Of a stretch of 53,193 nucleotides of DNA, positions 43,623 through 53,193 are shown one piece after another (within the stretch, counting starts at the first letter, position 1; each line of letters starts with the position of its first letter). The notes beneath the pieces were generated by a model. It did no database searches. It was not told where the DNA came from and was given only the letters and a program-made list of their open reading frames with translations. Made by a program: the position numbers and the translations under genes. Source of the DNA: Bacteroidales bacterium (lineage in GTDB: Bacteria > Bacteroidota > Bacteroidia > Bacteroidales > JAADJA01); NCBI GenBank assembly GCA_030596605.1, contig JAUVJI010000010.1, forward strand, positions 1 to 53,193. Direction: 5' to 3'.

Positions 43623-45524
43623 TTAGTAGGCTCGCACATTTTTACCTTCAATATAATTTATAAAGGATTTATTTACGACTTTATTACCTCCTGGTGTTGG
43701 GTAGTTTCCGGTAAAATACCAATCACCGGAATGATCGGGTAAGGCTTCATGTAGATCTTCTAAGGTTTGATAGATAATTTTAATGTCAGAATTTATATTG
43801 GGGCCGGTTAACATTTCTGCAATTTTGCAGGAAATTTGTTCAGCAGTAAATGGTTTGTAAATTTCTTTTACATGATTTATGATTTCCTCTATGGGTTTAT
43901 CAACCTGGTCCTTGCATTTTCGGTAAACGGCATTGATTATATCCTGTTGGTTTGTGTCCTTTAGTAATTCAATTCCTGCCCTGAAAGCAATAAAGTCGTT
44001 CAACTTGGCCATGTCAATACCATAACAATCCGGGTAACGGATTTGGGGCGCTGATGAAGCAACAATAATTCTTTTTGGGCCTAAGCGGTCGAGGATCCGA
44101 ATAATACTTTGTTTTAAAGTCGTTCCCCGAACTATTGAGTCATCTAATACCACAAGGCTGTCAATCCCTTTTTTGATGATCCCATAAGTAACATCGTATA
44201 CATGGCCCACCAGGTCGTCACGCTGGGTATCCTGAGTTATAAATGTTCTTAGTTTAATATCTTTAACGGCAATTTTTTCTATCCGCGGCCTTATTTTAAA
44301 AATCTTGTCCAATTCTTCATGTGAGAGCTTCTCTCCAAGTTGAATAATTTTGTCTTTTTTAACGGTATTACAAAATTGATCCAGTTCTTCTGTCAGTCCC
44401 CGAAATGCAACAGCAGCAGTATTTGGAATATATGAAAAAACGGTGTTTTTTAGATCGTAATCAATGGCTTCCAGAATTGAAGGCGCTAACAATTTCCCCA
44501 ATTTTTTGCGCTCTTTATAGATCTCGCTATCAGTTCCTCTTGAAAAATAGATACGTTCAAAGGAACATGATTTTTTTTCGGAAGGATCTTTATAAAGATA
44601 CTCTGCGGCTTTACCGTTCTTTTTAATAATTAAGGCATGTCCGGGTTTCAGTTCTTTAATTTTATCGGCCTGAACATTAAATGCAGTTTGAATAGCAGGT
44701 CTTTCTGAGGTAGCTACGATAATTTCATCATCCAGATAATAATAAGCCGGTCTGATACCGTTGATATCCCTCATAACAAAAGCATCACCATGGCCAAGCA
44801 AACCAACTATTGTATAACCCCCATCCCAATTAGCCGAGGAACTGCTCAATATTTTTTGAATATCAAGATCATTGGCTATTTTTTCTGTGCTTTCACTTTT
44901 CGAGAATCCGTCTTTTTTCAGTTTTTGGTATAGTCGTTCGTTTTCCTCGTCAAGAAAATGGCCTATTTTTTCAAGGATGGTAATTGTATCAGAAGTTTCG
45001 ACAGGGTATTGGCCGTATTCAACCAATTTGTTAAAAAGCTCTTCTACATTGGTCAAATTAAAATTTCCTGCTAAAACAAGGTTCCTGGTTTTCCAATTGT
45101 TGGCTCGAATGACCGGATGTAAATTGCCAATTTCATTTTGTCCAAAGGTTCCATATCTTAAATGACCCAGGAAAACCTCTCCTGTAAAGTCCAGGTTATT
45201 CTTTAGCCATTGCGGATCATTTAATCGATTGGCGTTTTCATTTTTTACTTCTGAAATAGTATCATAAACCTGATTGAAAATATCTTTAATCGGTGATTCT
45301 GAGTTTGAGCGATTTCGGCTGATATAGTTTTCCCCGGGCTTCATCCCTAATTTAATTCCCGCAATCCCGGCTCCATCTTGCCCCCGGTTATGTTGCTTCT
45401 GCATTAAAAGGTGTAATTTGTTTAAACCATAAAAGCAGGTACCGTATTTTGCAAGATAATACTCCAATGGTTTTAATAACCTAATTAATGCAATACCACA
45501 TTCATGTTTGATCAGGTCGCTCAT
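43623..45524 (-). CDS. purF: Amidophosphoribosyltransferase, long Bacteroidota form
   Basis: This 633-residue protein joins an Ntn glutaminase domain (Cys9 in HECGIA, HNRGQDGAG at 45-53, HLRYGTFG at 121-128) to a phosphoribosyltransferase domain with the PRPP loop VVLDDSIVRGTT (458-469). It is about 130 residues longer than E. coli PurF (505), with extra segments in the glutaminase domain (about 75-115 and 185-225). The catalytic Cys is at position 9, so an eight-residue leader must be removed for the free N-terminal Cys used by this class. It would make 5-phosphoribosylamine in purine synthesis. Bacteroidota often carry a second, shorter PurF, so which one is primary is unclear. Confidence 0.9.
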   Translation of the reverse strand: MSDLIKHECGIALIRLLKPLEYYLAKYGTCFYGLNKLHLLMQKQHNRGQDGAGIAGIKLGMKPGENYISRNRSNSESPIKDIFNQVYDTISEVKNENANRLNDPQWLKNNLDFTGEVFLGHLRYGTFGQNEIGNLHPVIRANNWKTRNLVLAGNFNLTNVEELFNKLVEYGQYPVETSDTITILEKIGHFLDEENERLYQKLKKDGFSKSESTEKIANDLDIQKILSSSSANWDGGYTIVGLLGHGDAFVMRDINGIRPAYYYLDDEIIVATSERPAIQTAFNVQADKIKELKPGHALIIKKNGKAAEYLYKDPSEKKSCSFERIYFSRGTDSEIYKERKKLGKLLAPSILEAIDYDLKNTVFSYIPNTAAVAFRGLTEELDQFCNTVKKDKIIQLGEKLSHEELDKIFKIRPRIEKIAVKDIKLRTFITQDTQRDDLVGHVYDVTYGIIKKGIDSLVVLDDSIVRGTTLKQSIIRILDRLGPKRIIVASSAPQIRYPDCYGIDMAKLNDFIAFRAGIELLKDTNQQDIINAVYRKCKDQVDKPIEEIINHVKEIYKPFTAEQISCKIAEMLTGPNINSDIKIIYQTLEDLHEALPDHSGDWYFTGNYPTPGGNKVVNKSFINYIEGKNVRAY

Positions 45525-45578
45525 TAACAGATATAATTTGCTGAGATTACGTTAAATTATCAACCAGCATTGATTGTG

Positions 45579-45586
45579 CAAAAATA
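45579..45586 (-). promoter_or_regulatory. -7 box TATTTTTG for purF
   Basis: The minus strand reads TATTTTTG then CAC, a TAnnTTTG match, 54 bases before the purF ATG. No riboswitch-like structure was recognised in the leader. The whole 45525-45755 gap is AT-rich and otherwise empty. Confidence 0.4.
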
Positions 45587-45707
45587 GTATTTATCATGAA
45601 GTCTTAGAGAACAATAATTGCTATCATCCTTATCTATCAAAATAATATTAATCCTCATCAGTATAAATAAAAATTTTAATGATTCCCAAAATTTTCAAGA
45701 TAATACT

Positions 45708-45715
45708 TAGATTTG
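45708..45715 (+). promoter_or_regulatory. -7 box TAGATTTG for the C69-M14 operon
   Basis: TAGATTTG then CCC fits TAnnTTTG and lies 40 bases before the ATG at 45756. There is no clear -33 partner. Confidence 0.4.
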
Positions 45716-45755
45716 CCCTTTAAGTTTATTTTTTGGATACATTAATATTTTATTT

Positions 45756-47384
45756 ATGAAAAACTTTATTCTTCTATTGTCTGCGATTGTAATTTGTATT
45801 CATTCAGGAATCTCGCAAGTTGATAAATCTGATTGGCAGGGAGACTTCCCTGATGGTTGCACCTCCATTACCGTTGGTAAATTAGCAAGCGCTGATGGTT
45901 CGGTAATGACTTCACATACCGACGACAGTCACAGGACCAGGTCATGGATAGATATTCAGCCTTCAATGAATCATAAAAAAGGCGCTACAACAACCATGTA
46001 TAAACGTGTAGCATGTGATACACTGGCAATGCCAACATACGCTCACAATCCAATTGGTAAAATTCCGCAAATTGAATCGACATATGGATTTATTAACACT
46101 GCCTATCCATGTATGAATCAAAAACAGGTAGCTATTGGTGAGTCTACTTTTGGAGGGAGGGGGAGCCTGCAATCCGATGAAGGAATTATTGACTGCCAGC
46201 GGTTATGCCAGTTAATGTTAGAGCGGTGTTCAACGGCGAGGCAGGCTATTAAAATAGCAGGAGACTTAACGAAAAAATATGGCTGGAATGATGCCGGGGA
46301 ATGCCTCACCATTGCGGACAAAAATGAGGTATGGCATTTTGAGATTGTCGGTTCAGGCAAGGATAAAGTTGGTTCTATATGGGCAGCACAAAGGGTTCCT
46401 GATGATCATATTGGTGTAAATGCAAATGCTAGTACCATAAAAGAAATTGACCTTGATAATCCGGATTATTTTATGGCATCCGAAAACATATTTCAGGTTG
46501 CTCAGGACAGTGGCTGGTGGGATCCTGATGAAGAGCCGTTTAAATTTTGTTACGCATATTCACCACACAGCAGGGAGTCCGTTGCTGCAAGACGAAGGGA
46601 ATGGCGGGTATTTGACCTGTTGGCTCCCTCATTAAAATTGCATCCTAACGATAAAGATTATCCTTTTTCTTTAAAGCCGGATAAACAAGTAAGTGTAGCA
46701 GATATAACTGAGGTGTTCAAGGATTATTATGAAGAGACTCCTTATGATATGACCAGGCTAATAACAGCAACAGATAAAGATGGAAAAATCTTAGTTTCAC
46801 CCCTGGCAAATCCGTTTATGCCTTACGATCATCTGGAAATACAAAATGTTCAGGGTGGTTGGTATTCAGTTAATGACAAATCGGGTAAAATCAGGTTTCT
46901 GGGCGAAAGGACAATTGCCCGATGGTACACCATGTACGCCACTATCATCCAGTGTCGTGATTGGCTCCCTGATGAAATCGGTGGTATTGTATGGCTGGCC
47001 ATGGATAATGTAGCAACATCCATTTACATTCCGATGTATTGCTCTGTTAGTGATATACCTGCGCCTTATAAAACACCCGGAAGGCCAAATGGATTTACCA
47101 GGGAATCGGCCTGGTGGAGCTTTAACAGGTTGGGAACATTAACTGCCCAGCGATGGGGAGATATGCGCCATGACGTCAGTGCCGTTTGGGATCCGTGGCA
47201 AAAGGAGGTGTTTGACTTACAAAAAGAAGTAGATAAAAAAGCTGTGGAATTATACGATGCCGACAATCCGGAAAAAACCATAAAATATTTAACGGGCCAT
47301 ACCGATGAATGGGGTAATAAAGTGATAGATAAAGCATGGGAGTTAGGCGATTACCTTTGGACGAAATATGACGAAAAATTCTAA
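45756..47384 (+). CDS. Secreted C69 family dipeptidase
   Basis: This 542-residue protein has a signal peptide (about 1-20) followed by a short propeptide and the Ntn-hydrolase Cys35 in DGCTSITVGKLASADGSVMT, the peptidase C69 signature. Other family blocks are GESTFGGRGSLQS and NDAGECLTIADKNEVWHFEI. Cleavage before Cys35 would expose the nucleophile. Family members (PepD-like) cut dipeptides. Its signal peptide points to the periplasm. The M14 gene follows after 15 bases; the two could act together in peptide breakdown. Confidence 0.92.
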   Translation: MKNFILLLSAIVICIHSGISQVDKSDWQGDFPDGCTSITVGKLASADGSVMTSHTDDSHRTRSWIDIQPSMNHKKGATTTMYKRVACDTLAMPTYAHNPIGKIPQIESTYGFINTAYPCMNQKQVAIGESTFGGRGSLQSDEGIIDCQRLCQLMLERCSTARQAIKIAGDLTKKYGWNDAGECLTIADKNEVWHFEIVGSGKDKVGSIWAAQRVPDDHIGVNANASTIKEIDLDNPDYFMASENIFQVAQDSGWWDPDEEPFKFCYAYSPHSRESVAARRREWRVFDLLAPSLKLHPNDKDYPFSLKPDKQVSVADITEVFKDYYEETPYDMTRLITATDKDGKILVSPLANPFMPYDHLEIQNVQGGWYSVNDKSGKIRFLGERTIARWYTMYATIIQCRDWLPDEIGGIVWLAMDNVATSIYIPMYCSVSDIPAPYKTPGRPNGFTRESAWWSFNRLGTLTAQRWGDMRHDVSAVWDPWQKEVFDLQKEVDKKAVELYDADNPEKTIKYLTGHTDEWGNKVIDKAWELGDYLWTKYDEKF

Positions 47385-47399
47385 TTAATTCCTTTGATC

Positions 47400-50027
47400 A
47401 TGAAATTTAAACAGGCAATTTGTTTTTTAACAATCATATTTTTAATAAGTATTACCGTTACTGTTTTTTCACAGGATGCTGAAATAGTAGAGCCAATAGA
47501 TCATTTTGGTTTTAAACCCGGTACCGACAGGGAATTGATTACCTATGAAGAATTAATTGATTATCTGAATATCCTGGATGAAAATTCCGAAAAGTTAAAA
47601 ATGATCGAAATCGGGAAATCTCCTTTTGGGAAACCGATATATATCTGTTTTGTTTCCAGCCCCGAAAACATAGCAAATCTGGATGAGTTAAAAACTATCA
47701 ATAGAAGCCTAATGCTTGATACTGAAATTCCTGATCAGGAGCGAGAGGAGATAATTGAAAAGGGAAAAGTTTTTGTTCTGGCAACTTTATCCATGCACTC
47801 TAAAGAAGTAGGTCCATCCCAATCTGCCCCCCTGATCGCATACGATTTAATTACTACTTCCGAAATAAATAAACTAACCTGGCTTGATGATGTGGTTTAT
47901 ATGATGGTTCCATGTCACAATCCTGATGGAATGGATATGATAGTGGAGCACTACAAAAAATATAAAGATACAAAATACGAAGGAAGCTCCATGCCCGGTG
48001 TATATCATAAATATGTTGGCCATGATAATAATCGCGATTTTGTAACACTTACCCAAACTGATACTAAAGCAATTGCATCCATTTACAACCTGGAGTGGTT
48101 TCCGCAGGTAATGGTTGAAAAACACCAGATGGGATCAAGAGGTGTTCGGTATTTTGTTCCTCCTCCGCATGACCCAATTGCTGAAAATATAGATGCCGGT
48201 ATCTGGAATTGGATTGGAATATTTGGCTCCAATATGATTACGGATATGACAAAGGATGGTCTGGCAGGAGTTTCACAACATTATCTTTTTGACGAATACT
48301 GGCCTGGATCAACCGGAACCTGCCAATGGAAAAACGTGATCGGAATGCTCACTGAAGCAGCAAGTGTGCAAGTTGCTAAACCCATTTACATCGAACCAAA
48401 TGAGCTTACAGTTCGGGGTAAAGGCCTGTCAGAGTACAAAAAGAGTGTCAATATGCCTTTACCCTGGGAAGGTGGCTGGTGGCGACTTGGAGACATTATT
48501 GATTATGAGGTATCATCAACGATGTCGATATTAAAAACAGCATCAAATCATCGTACTGAAATACTTGAGTTTATAAATGATCTATGCCGGCGGGAAGTAG
48601 AGAAAGGAAAAACAGAAGCTCCTTATTATTATGTTATGCCATTGAACCAAAATGACCAGGGTGAGCTTGTTGGAATTGTTAATCTTTTAAAAGAGCATGG
48701 AATAAATGTTTACCAACTGAATCATGATTTAATTATTAGTAATGTTATCTATGGCAGCGGAGACATTGTTGTACCAATGGCACAGCCATTTCGTCCATTT
48801 ATTAAAGAGGTTCTGGAAGATCAGGAGTTTCCTCTTCGTCATTATACACCTGATGGTGAAATTATCAAACCATATGATGTTACGAGCTGGTCCTTGCCAT
48901 TGCACAGGGGTGTTCAGTGCATTGAGATAAATATTCGCTCAACAGAACTGGAAAATTCTCTTACAGAAATTACAGACTCTTTCAATTTGAATAAAGAAGA
49001 GATCGAATACAATGCGATCATCCTTCCCGCAAATAATAATGAAAGCTATAGAGCGGCTTTTATGGCAATGGGCCTGGGATTAAAAGTATTCAGATTAGCT
49101 GACGATGTTATAACTGATGAAAAGGAATTTAAAAAAGGAAGCTTTTATATTGAAAGGTCAGATAAGCTTAATAATATTTTACAAACGCTGACCGTTTCCC
49201 CCGTTTTTTTGAAGTCAGGCTTTGATTATAAACTTAATGAGATTAACATGCCACGAATAGGTCTAACAGAGTCCTGGTTTCATGATATGGACGCTGGATG
49301 GACGCGTTATGTCTTAGATGAATATCACATTCCATTTACGATACTGAGACCTGCTGATTTTGAAACAACTGATTTAAAAGATAATTTCGATATCGTTATT
49401 TTCCCAAATGTTTCTAAAAATGTGTTAATGGATGGAAAATATAAGTCGGGAAGCACATATTACATCAGCAGTTATCCTCCGGAATATACTAAAGGAATGG
49501 GTGAGATTGGAATGGAAAAACTGATGGAATTTTTGGATGGCGGAGGAATAATAGTTTCCTGGGGAAGATCAACACAGTTGTTTGATACAAATTTGAAGAT
49601 TAAACACAGTGAAGATGACAATGAAGAATTTAAATTGCCATTTAAAAGTATAACAAATGAGCTGAAAGAAGCCGGTTTGTATTGTCCTGGACCATTAATT
49701 AAAGTAAATATCAAACAAAACCATCCTTTAACCTATGGGCTTGAAAAGGATGCAGGTATCTTATTCAAGGGGAGTCAGGTGTTTTCAACTTCGATCCCCA
49801 AGTTTGATATGGACAGAAGGGTTATTGCAGTATTTCCTGAGAAAGATATTTTGTTAAGCGGATATTGTGAAAATGAAAAAAAACTTGCTAATAAAACGGC
49901 CATGGTTTGGTTAAAAAAGGGAAAAGGTCAGATCGTATTAATGGGATTTAGTCCACAGTTCCGGGCTTCAACCCAGGGGACCTATAAATTGCTGTTTAAT
50001 TCAATATTGTTGGAAAGCATTAAATAA
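47400..50027 (+). CDS. Secreted M14 family zinc carboxypeptidase with GATase-like C-terminus
   Basis: About 875 residues from ATG at 47400 (a TTG two codons earlier is unlikely). The signal peptide ends VFSQ near residue 25. The M14 catalytic domain has zinc ligands His133 and Glu136 in MHSKEVGPSQ and His242 in EKHQMGSRG. PCHNPDGMD and GHDNNRDFVTLT give the substrate-binding Asn-Arg. The last ~260 residues contain an amidotransferase-like Rossmann domain (RIGLTESWFHDMDAGWTRY, LDGGGIIVSWG). This arrangement is known in large Bacteroidota M14 enzymes. It should remove C-terminal residues from peptides outside the inner membrane. It is in a likely operon with the C69 dipeptidase. Confidence 0.92.
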   Translation: MKFKQAICFLTIIFLISITVTVFSQDAEIVEPIDHFGFKPGTDRELITYEELIDYLNILDENSEKLKMIEIGKSPFGKPIYICFVSSPENIANLDELKTINRSLMLDTEIPDQEREEIIEKGKVFVLATLSMHSKEVGPSQSAPLIAYDLITTSEINKLTWLDDVVYMMVPCHNPDGMDMIVEHYKKYKDTKYEGSSMPGVYHKYVGHDNNRDFVTLTQTDTKAIASIYNLEWFPQVMVEKHQMGSRGVRYFVPPPHDPIAENIDAGIWNWIGIFGSNMITDMTKDGLAGVSQHYLFDEYWPGSTGTCQWKNVIGMLTEAASVQVAKPIYIEPNELTVRGKGLSEYKKSVNMPLPWEGGWWRLGDIIDYEVSSTMSILKTASNHRTEILEFINDLCRREVEKGKTEAPYYYVMPLNQNDQGELVGIVNLLKEHGINVYQLNHDLIISNVIYGSGDIVVPMAQPFRPFIKEVLEDQEFPLRHYTPDGEIIKPYDVTSWSLPLHRGVQCIEINIRSTELENSLTEITDSFNLNKEEIEYNAIILPANNNESYRAAFMAMGLGLKVFRLADDVITDEKEFKKGSFYIERSDKLNNILQTLTVSPVFLKSGFDYKLNEINMPRIGLTESWFHDMDAGWTRYVLDEYHIPFTILRPADFETTDLKDNFDIVIFPNVSKNVLMDGKYKSGSTYYISSYPPEYTKGMGEIGMEKLMEFLDGGGIIVSWGRSTQLFDTNLKIKHSEDDNEEFKLPFKSITNELKEAGLYCPGPLIKVNIKQNHPLTYGLEKDAGILFKGSQVFSTSIPKFDMDRRVIAVFPEKDILLSGYCENEKKLANKTAMVWLKKGKGQIVLMGFSPQFRASTQGTYKLLFNSILLESIK

Positions 50028-50149
50028 TACAGTCTTTGTAATATGCAATAATTTAGTTTGATGTGCGTCAATGATGATAATCGTATGTTTAAATCCTATA
50101 ATGTCAGCGATATTAAAATTAGTTATTGATCGAAAATTTCAGGTGAACA

Positions 50150-51301
50150 ATGCGCAACATTCAATTCATTATATTTTTCTCAATAGTAATTACTGTTTAT
50201 AGCCTCTTGAGCTTTTATATTTATAACAAAGGCTTACAGGCCTTTCCAGTACGAAACTCAGAAAGAATTTATTATCAGATCGTATTTATATTTCTTGCCT
50301 CATCATATATTATTGCAAGATTTCTTGAACGATTATGGTTATCCTCAGTATCAGATATATTTATGTGGATTGGTTCCTTTTGGTTGGCAGCGTTTTTTTA
50401 CGTCCTTTTAATTGTGGTTTTTATTGACCTGATTAGATTAGTCAATTTTGTTCTACCAATTATACCTGATGTCGCTAAAACCACCTCTTTTATAAAATTT
50501 TTTTTCTGGTCTGTTGTTGGCCTGGTATCCCTGGTGCTATTGGTTGGTTTTATTAACAGCTTGAGCCCAAGGATCAAGAAACTTGACCTGACCATTAATA
50601 AGAAGGTTGAAGGCTTAAAGGAAATAACTATTGTTTTTGCTTCGGACATTCATTTAGGAACAATTATAGGCCCCCGCAGAACCAACCAAATTGTAAACAA
50701 GATCAATAGCCTGAATCCTGATTTGATTTTGCTTGGCGGGGATATTGTTGATGAAGACCTTGGCCCTGTAATTAGGAATAACCTTGGCGACTCCCTGAGA
50801 AAATTATCAGCCCCAATGGGTGTAATAGGAATTACGGGCAACCATGAGTATATTGGTGGTGCAGGGAAAGCAGTCAGATACTTGTCAGAACATGGTGTAA
50901 ATATGATTCGTGATACTGCCATTATGCTGGAAAATAAAATCTATATTGTTGGCAGGGAAGATCGGGATAAGCGAAACTTTTCTAATGAATCCCGAAAAAA
51001 TCTTAAAACAATTATGCAAGATATAGATGCCAACTTCCCAATAATCCTTCTTGACCACCAACCGTTTGAGCTTGATCTTAAGGAAGAGCTTGGGGTTGAC
51101 CTTACATTATCCGGACATACTCATCATGGACAAATGTGGCCGTTAAACTACATTACCAAAGCGATATTTGAAGTTAGCTGGGGTTATAAAAAGAAAGGCA
51201 ATACCCATGTATATGTTTCATCTGGTGTTGGTGGTTGGGGGCCTCCTGTTAGAATTGGAAACAGGCCTGAAATTGTTTTGATAAATATAGTGTTTAACTA
51301 A
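50150..51301 (+). CDS. Membrane-anchored metallophosphoesterase
   Basis: This 383-residue protein has four N-terminal membrane helices (about 1-145), then a calcineurin-like phosphoesterase domain. The metal ligands are SDIHLG, LGGDIVDED, TGNHEY, and SGHTHHGQMWPL, all complete. The family includes YkuE/YaeI-like enzymes that act on lipids or cyclic nucleotides. The fusion of four helices with a catalytic domain is common in Bacteroidota and other bacteria. Which side the domain faces cannot be settled by eye. It has no operon partner; a gap of 91 bases separates it from the next gene. Confidence 0.92.
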   Translation: MRNIQFIIFFSIVITVYSLLSFYIYNKGLQAFPVRNSERIYYQIVFIFLASSYIIARFLERLWLSSVSDIFMWIGSFWLAAFFYVLLIVVFIDLIRLVNFVLPIIPDVAKTTSFIKFFFWSVVGLVSLVLLVGFINSLSPRIKKLDLTINKKVEGLKEITIVFASDIHLGTIIGPRRTNQIVNKINSLNPDLILLGGDIVDEDLGPVIRNNLGDSLRKLSAPMGVIGITGNHEYIGGAGKAVRYLSEHGVNMIRDTAIMLENKIYIVGREDRDKRNFSNESRKNLKTIMQDIDANFPIILLDHQPFELDLKEELGVDLTLSGHTHHGQMWPLNYITKAIFEVSWGYKKKGNTHVYVSSGVGGWGPPVRIGNRPEIVLINIVFN

Positions 51302-51392
51302 GTTAAAATTTTACCTCTAAAAATATTGTTTATATAAGCATACAATACATCTTTTTTTATACTTTTAAAGTGTTTTATGATCGGGATGCTTT

Positions 51393-53193
51393 ATGAAAAA
51401 AGTTTTATTGAAATTAAATATAGAAAACTTCCCCCCTATAGTATTCCTGTCCATATTAGTTTTAATTATTCCTTTTGTATATACTCAGGCAACCCTTGAT
51501 CCTGCTCTTGTCCCCAGGCATTTAGCGCTCAATATTCTTCTCTTAATATATGGGGTCTCTTGTTTTTATCTTTTATTAAGAAGTTCGAAATATGTTTATA
51601 ATGGAATTTTCAATAGATATTTTTCTAAAATCTATATTGCTTATTTATTTGTAGCAGCAATTTCGATAATATTTGCCTTGAATAAGCCGGAAGCAATATA
51701 TGAATGGTTTAAGGTATTGACCTTTTTTATTTTGTTTTGCTTGCTTACAATTTCTTTGCCTAATGGAAAAACAAATTATATTTTTCTAACCAGGCTGATC
51801 GTAATTTATTCCATAGTAATTTCATTGTGGGGGTTTTATGAGCTTTTCACGATTTCATCTTTAGGGAAACTAGATCATCAAAGCTCCTATTTTATACGCG
51901 CATTTTCATCAAATCGAAACTTATATTCCCAGATATTATTCCTTACACTATCATTTAATTTGTTTGGGATTTACAGGTTTAAGGCCGGCTGGAAGGTACT
52001 AAGTATAATCAGTTCCATTTTCGTCATTGTATTGGTGACAATATTACTTACCCGGTCGGTTTGGATTGCTTTTATCGCTTCACTCCTTTTTTCTATTTGC
52101 ATCCTTTTAATATTTCATAATTATTTTTCTTTAAATAGAAAAGTAGTAAAAATAATTATTCTCGTCTTCATTGCCGGAATAGTAATCGTTGCTTCAGGAA
52201 TATTGGTGTATTCAAAATTTGGTGGTACTGAAGTTTTTAAAAAACAAACCTATTGGATTAGCAACTATAAATACGGCTCCACCCTTGAACGAATTAATAT
52301 TTGGAAGAACACCTTAATAATGAGTCTGGACAATCCTGTAATTGGTGTTGGCCAGGGCAACTGGAGAATTAAATTTCCGGCTTATGGGTTGGAAAATTTC
52401 CGTTCAGAAACCGGCAAGATTTTTTTCCAACGACCACATAATGACTTTCTATGGGTATTGGCTGAAAATGGTATTGTGGGATTGATGCTATATCTAATGT
52501 TGTTTTGTATAACGTATTATTATTTGTTTCAATTAATAAAAAAATCACCACGTCCTGAAAAGAAATATTTAGCATTAGCCATGATTTTTGGAATGACAGG
52601 TTATTTTGTGATTTCCTTATTAAGTTTTCCAAAAGAACGGATAGAGCATCAAATTTATGTTCACATAATATTTGCCATAGCATTAACTGAATATCATGTA
52701 CTCAATCTGCCGAATCAACAGCTAAAAAAAAGTCGGTTAACCTATGTTTTTTTGTTATTTTTAGGTTTGATGATTGTCGGAAGCTATCTGACCATGAGTC
52801 GGTTTATCTCTGAAAAACACATTGCTCAAGCTTATAATTACAGGGAAAAACAGAATTGGCAAAATGAGATTGAATCATATAAATTTGCTGAAACCTTTAT
52901 TACCGAAGTTGATGCCTTTTCTACACCTTTATCCTGGTACATCGGTGAAGCCTGGTTTAATTTAAATGAATTGGATTCCGCACATCTTTATTTTCGAAAG
53001 GCTTATGAAATTAATCCATATCATTTACATGTTTTAAACAACCTGGGAACCACTTACCAATTAAAGGGTGATAGTGAAAAGGCAAAGAATTATTTTCTTA
53101 AGGCCACTAAAATATCACCCCGGTTTGAGGAATCCCTTTTTAATCTTTGTGCAGTTTACTTTAACGAAAATAATATAGACGCTGCTTATCAAA
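51393..53193 (+). CDS. O-antigen-ligase-like membrane protein with C-terminal TPRs (partial)
   Basis: The reading frame runs open from ATG at 51393 to the window end (600 codons), so the C-terminus is cut off. It has ten or more membrane helices, then a TPR region from about residue 480 with PLSWYIGEAWFNLNELDSAH and NNLGTTYQLKGDSEKAKNYF. The large outer loop contains GVGQGNWRIKFP and RPHNDFLWVLAENGIVGL, the Wzy_C/O-antigen ligase signature. Such proteins polymerise or ligate glycans, or O-glycosylate proteins, using lipid-linked donors in the periplasm. The TPR extension is typical of Bacteroidota members. It stands far from the glycan cluster at the other end of the window, so a joint role is only possible. 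Confidence 0.9.
   Translation, partial: MKKVLLKLNIENFPPIVFLSILVLIIPFVYTQATLDPALVPRHLALNILLLIYGVSCFYLLLRSSKYVYNGIFNRYFSKIYIAYLFVAAISIIFALNKPEAIYEWFKVLTFFILFCLLTISLPNGKTNYIFLTRLIVIYSIVISLWGFYELFTISSLGKLDHQSSYFIRAFSSNRNLYSQILFLTLSFNLFGIYRFKAGWKVLSIISSIFVIVLVTILLTRSVWIAFIASLLFSICILLIFHNYFSLNRKVVKIIILVFIAGIVIVASGILVYSKFGGTEVFKKQTYWISNYKYGSTLERINIWKNTLIMSLDNPVIGVGQGNWRIKFPAYGLENFRSETGKIFFQRPHNDFLWVLAENGIVGLMLYLMLFCITYYYLFQLIKKSPRPEKKYLALAMIFGMTGYFVISLLSFPKERIEHQIYVHIIFAIALTEYHVLNLPNQQLKKSRLTYVFLLFLGLMIVGSYLTMSRFISEKHIAQAYNYREKQNWQNEIESYKFAETFITEVDAFSTPLSWYIGEAWFNLNELDSAHLYFRKAYEINPYHLHVLNNLGTTYQLKGDSEKAKNYFLKATKISPRFEESLFNLCAVYFNENNIDAAYQ

Noticed and set aside
45525-45755. A purine riboswitch or attenuator before purF
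   Set aside because: No purine-riboswitch core or terminator/antiterminator pair was found in the AT-rich 231-base gap; only -7 boxes for the two flanking genes.

Overview
The window looks like a chromosomal segment of an AT-rich member of the Bacteroidota, probably a Bacteroidales/Marinilabiliales-type or related marine lineage. The evidence is a TonB-dependent receptor with a carboxypeptidase-regulatory N-terminal domain, a PorV/PorQ-family outer-membrane protein, a propeller/Y_Y_Y sensor kinase with a LytTR regulator, the long Bacteroidota form of amidophosphoribosyltransferase, a lipoprotein with an acidic surface-export signal, and several TAnnTTTG -7 promoter boxes. No tRNA, rRNA, CRISPR array, insertion sequence, integrase or phage gene was recognised. 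The content reads as ordinary chromosome with one accessory-looking glycan cluster.

Layout. (1) 1-1256: a possible gene tail, then a coiled-coil membrane protein ending at a strong terminator. (2) 1280-12475, all on the minus strand: a nine-gene envelope-glycan cluster. It holds an AlgJ/AlgX-like protein with an MBOAT O-acyltransferase, two multi-spanning GT-C-like membrane proteins, an SDR epimerase, an AglD/UPF0104-type membrane protein, an FrhB-like Fe-S/flavin protein, a methyltransferase with an unusual SAM loop and a DPM1/GtrB-like glycosyltransferase. The likely logic is polyprenyl-phosphate sugar synthesis, transfer outside the membrane, and decoration by O-acylation, methylation and redox chemistry. 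(3) 12597-24313: housekeeping and signalling genes, namely a class A PBP, CinA, a uridine-phosphorylase-like enzyme, an orphan TPR-PAS histidine kinase, a SirB1-like protein, a phosphoglycosyl transferase, a cyclophilin with PheS, and thymidine kinase.

(4) 24415-28596: an operon of an unknown acidic protein, an M28 peptidase and RsmI. It is followed by a 309-base non-coding stretch that may hold a small RNA ending at a perfect terminator, then an orphan UmuD and two small lipoproteins, one of them a degenerate Rieske-like protein. (5) 28606-33180: a propeller sensor kinase and LytTR regulator pair, then an acidic membrane protein. (6) 33292-42628: a TonB-dependent receptor, a 1485-residue secreted protein and a PorV/PorQ-family protein in one run, closed by a terminator. 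This looks like a surface export or assembly module. (7) 42721-53193: GreA, a HIT protein, PurF, two secreted peptidases (C69 and M14), a membrane metallophosphoesterase, and an O-antigen-ligase-like polymerase with C-terminal TPRs cut by the window edge.

The items most worth a second look are the possible RNA at about 27106-27243, the receptor/giant protein/PorV trio, the Rieske-like surface lipoprotein that has lost its ligands, and the glycan cluster with its FrhB-like member. Functions are read from motifs by eye; no database search was run.
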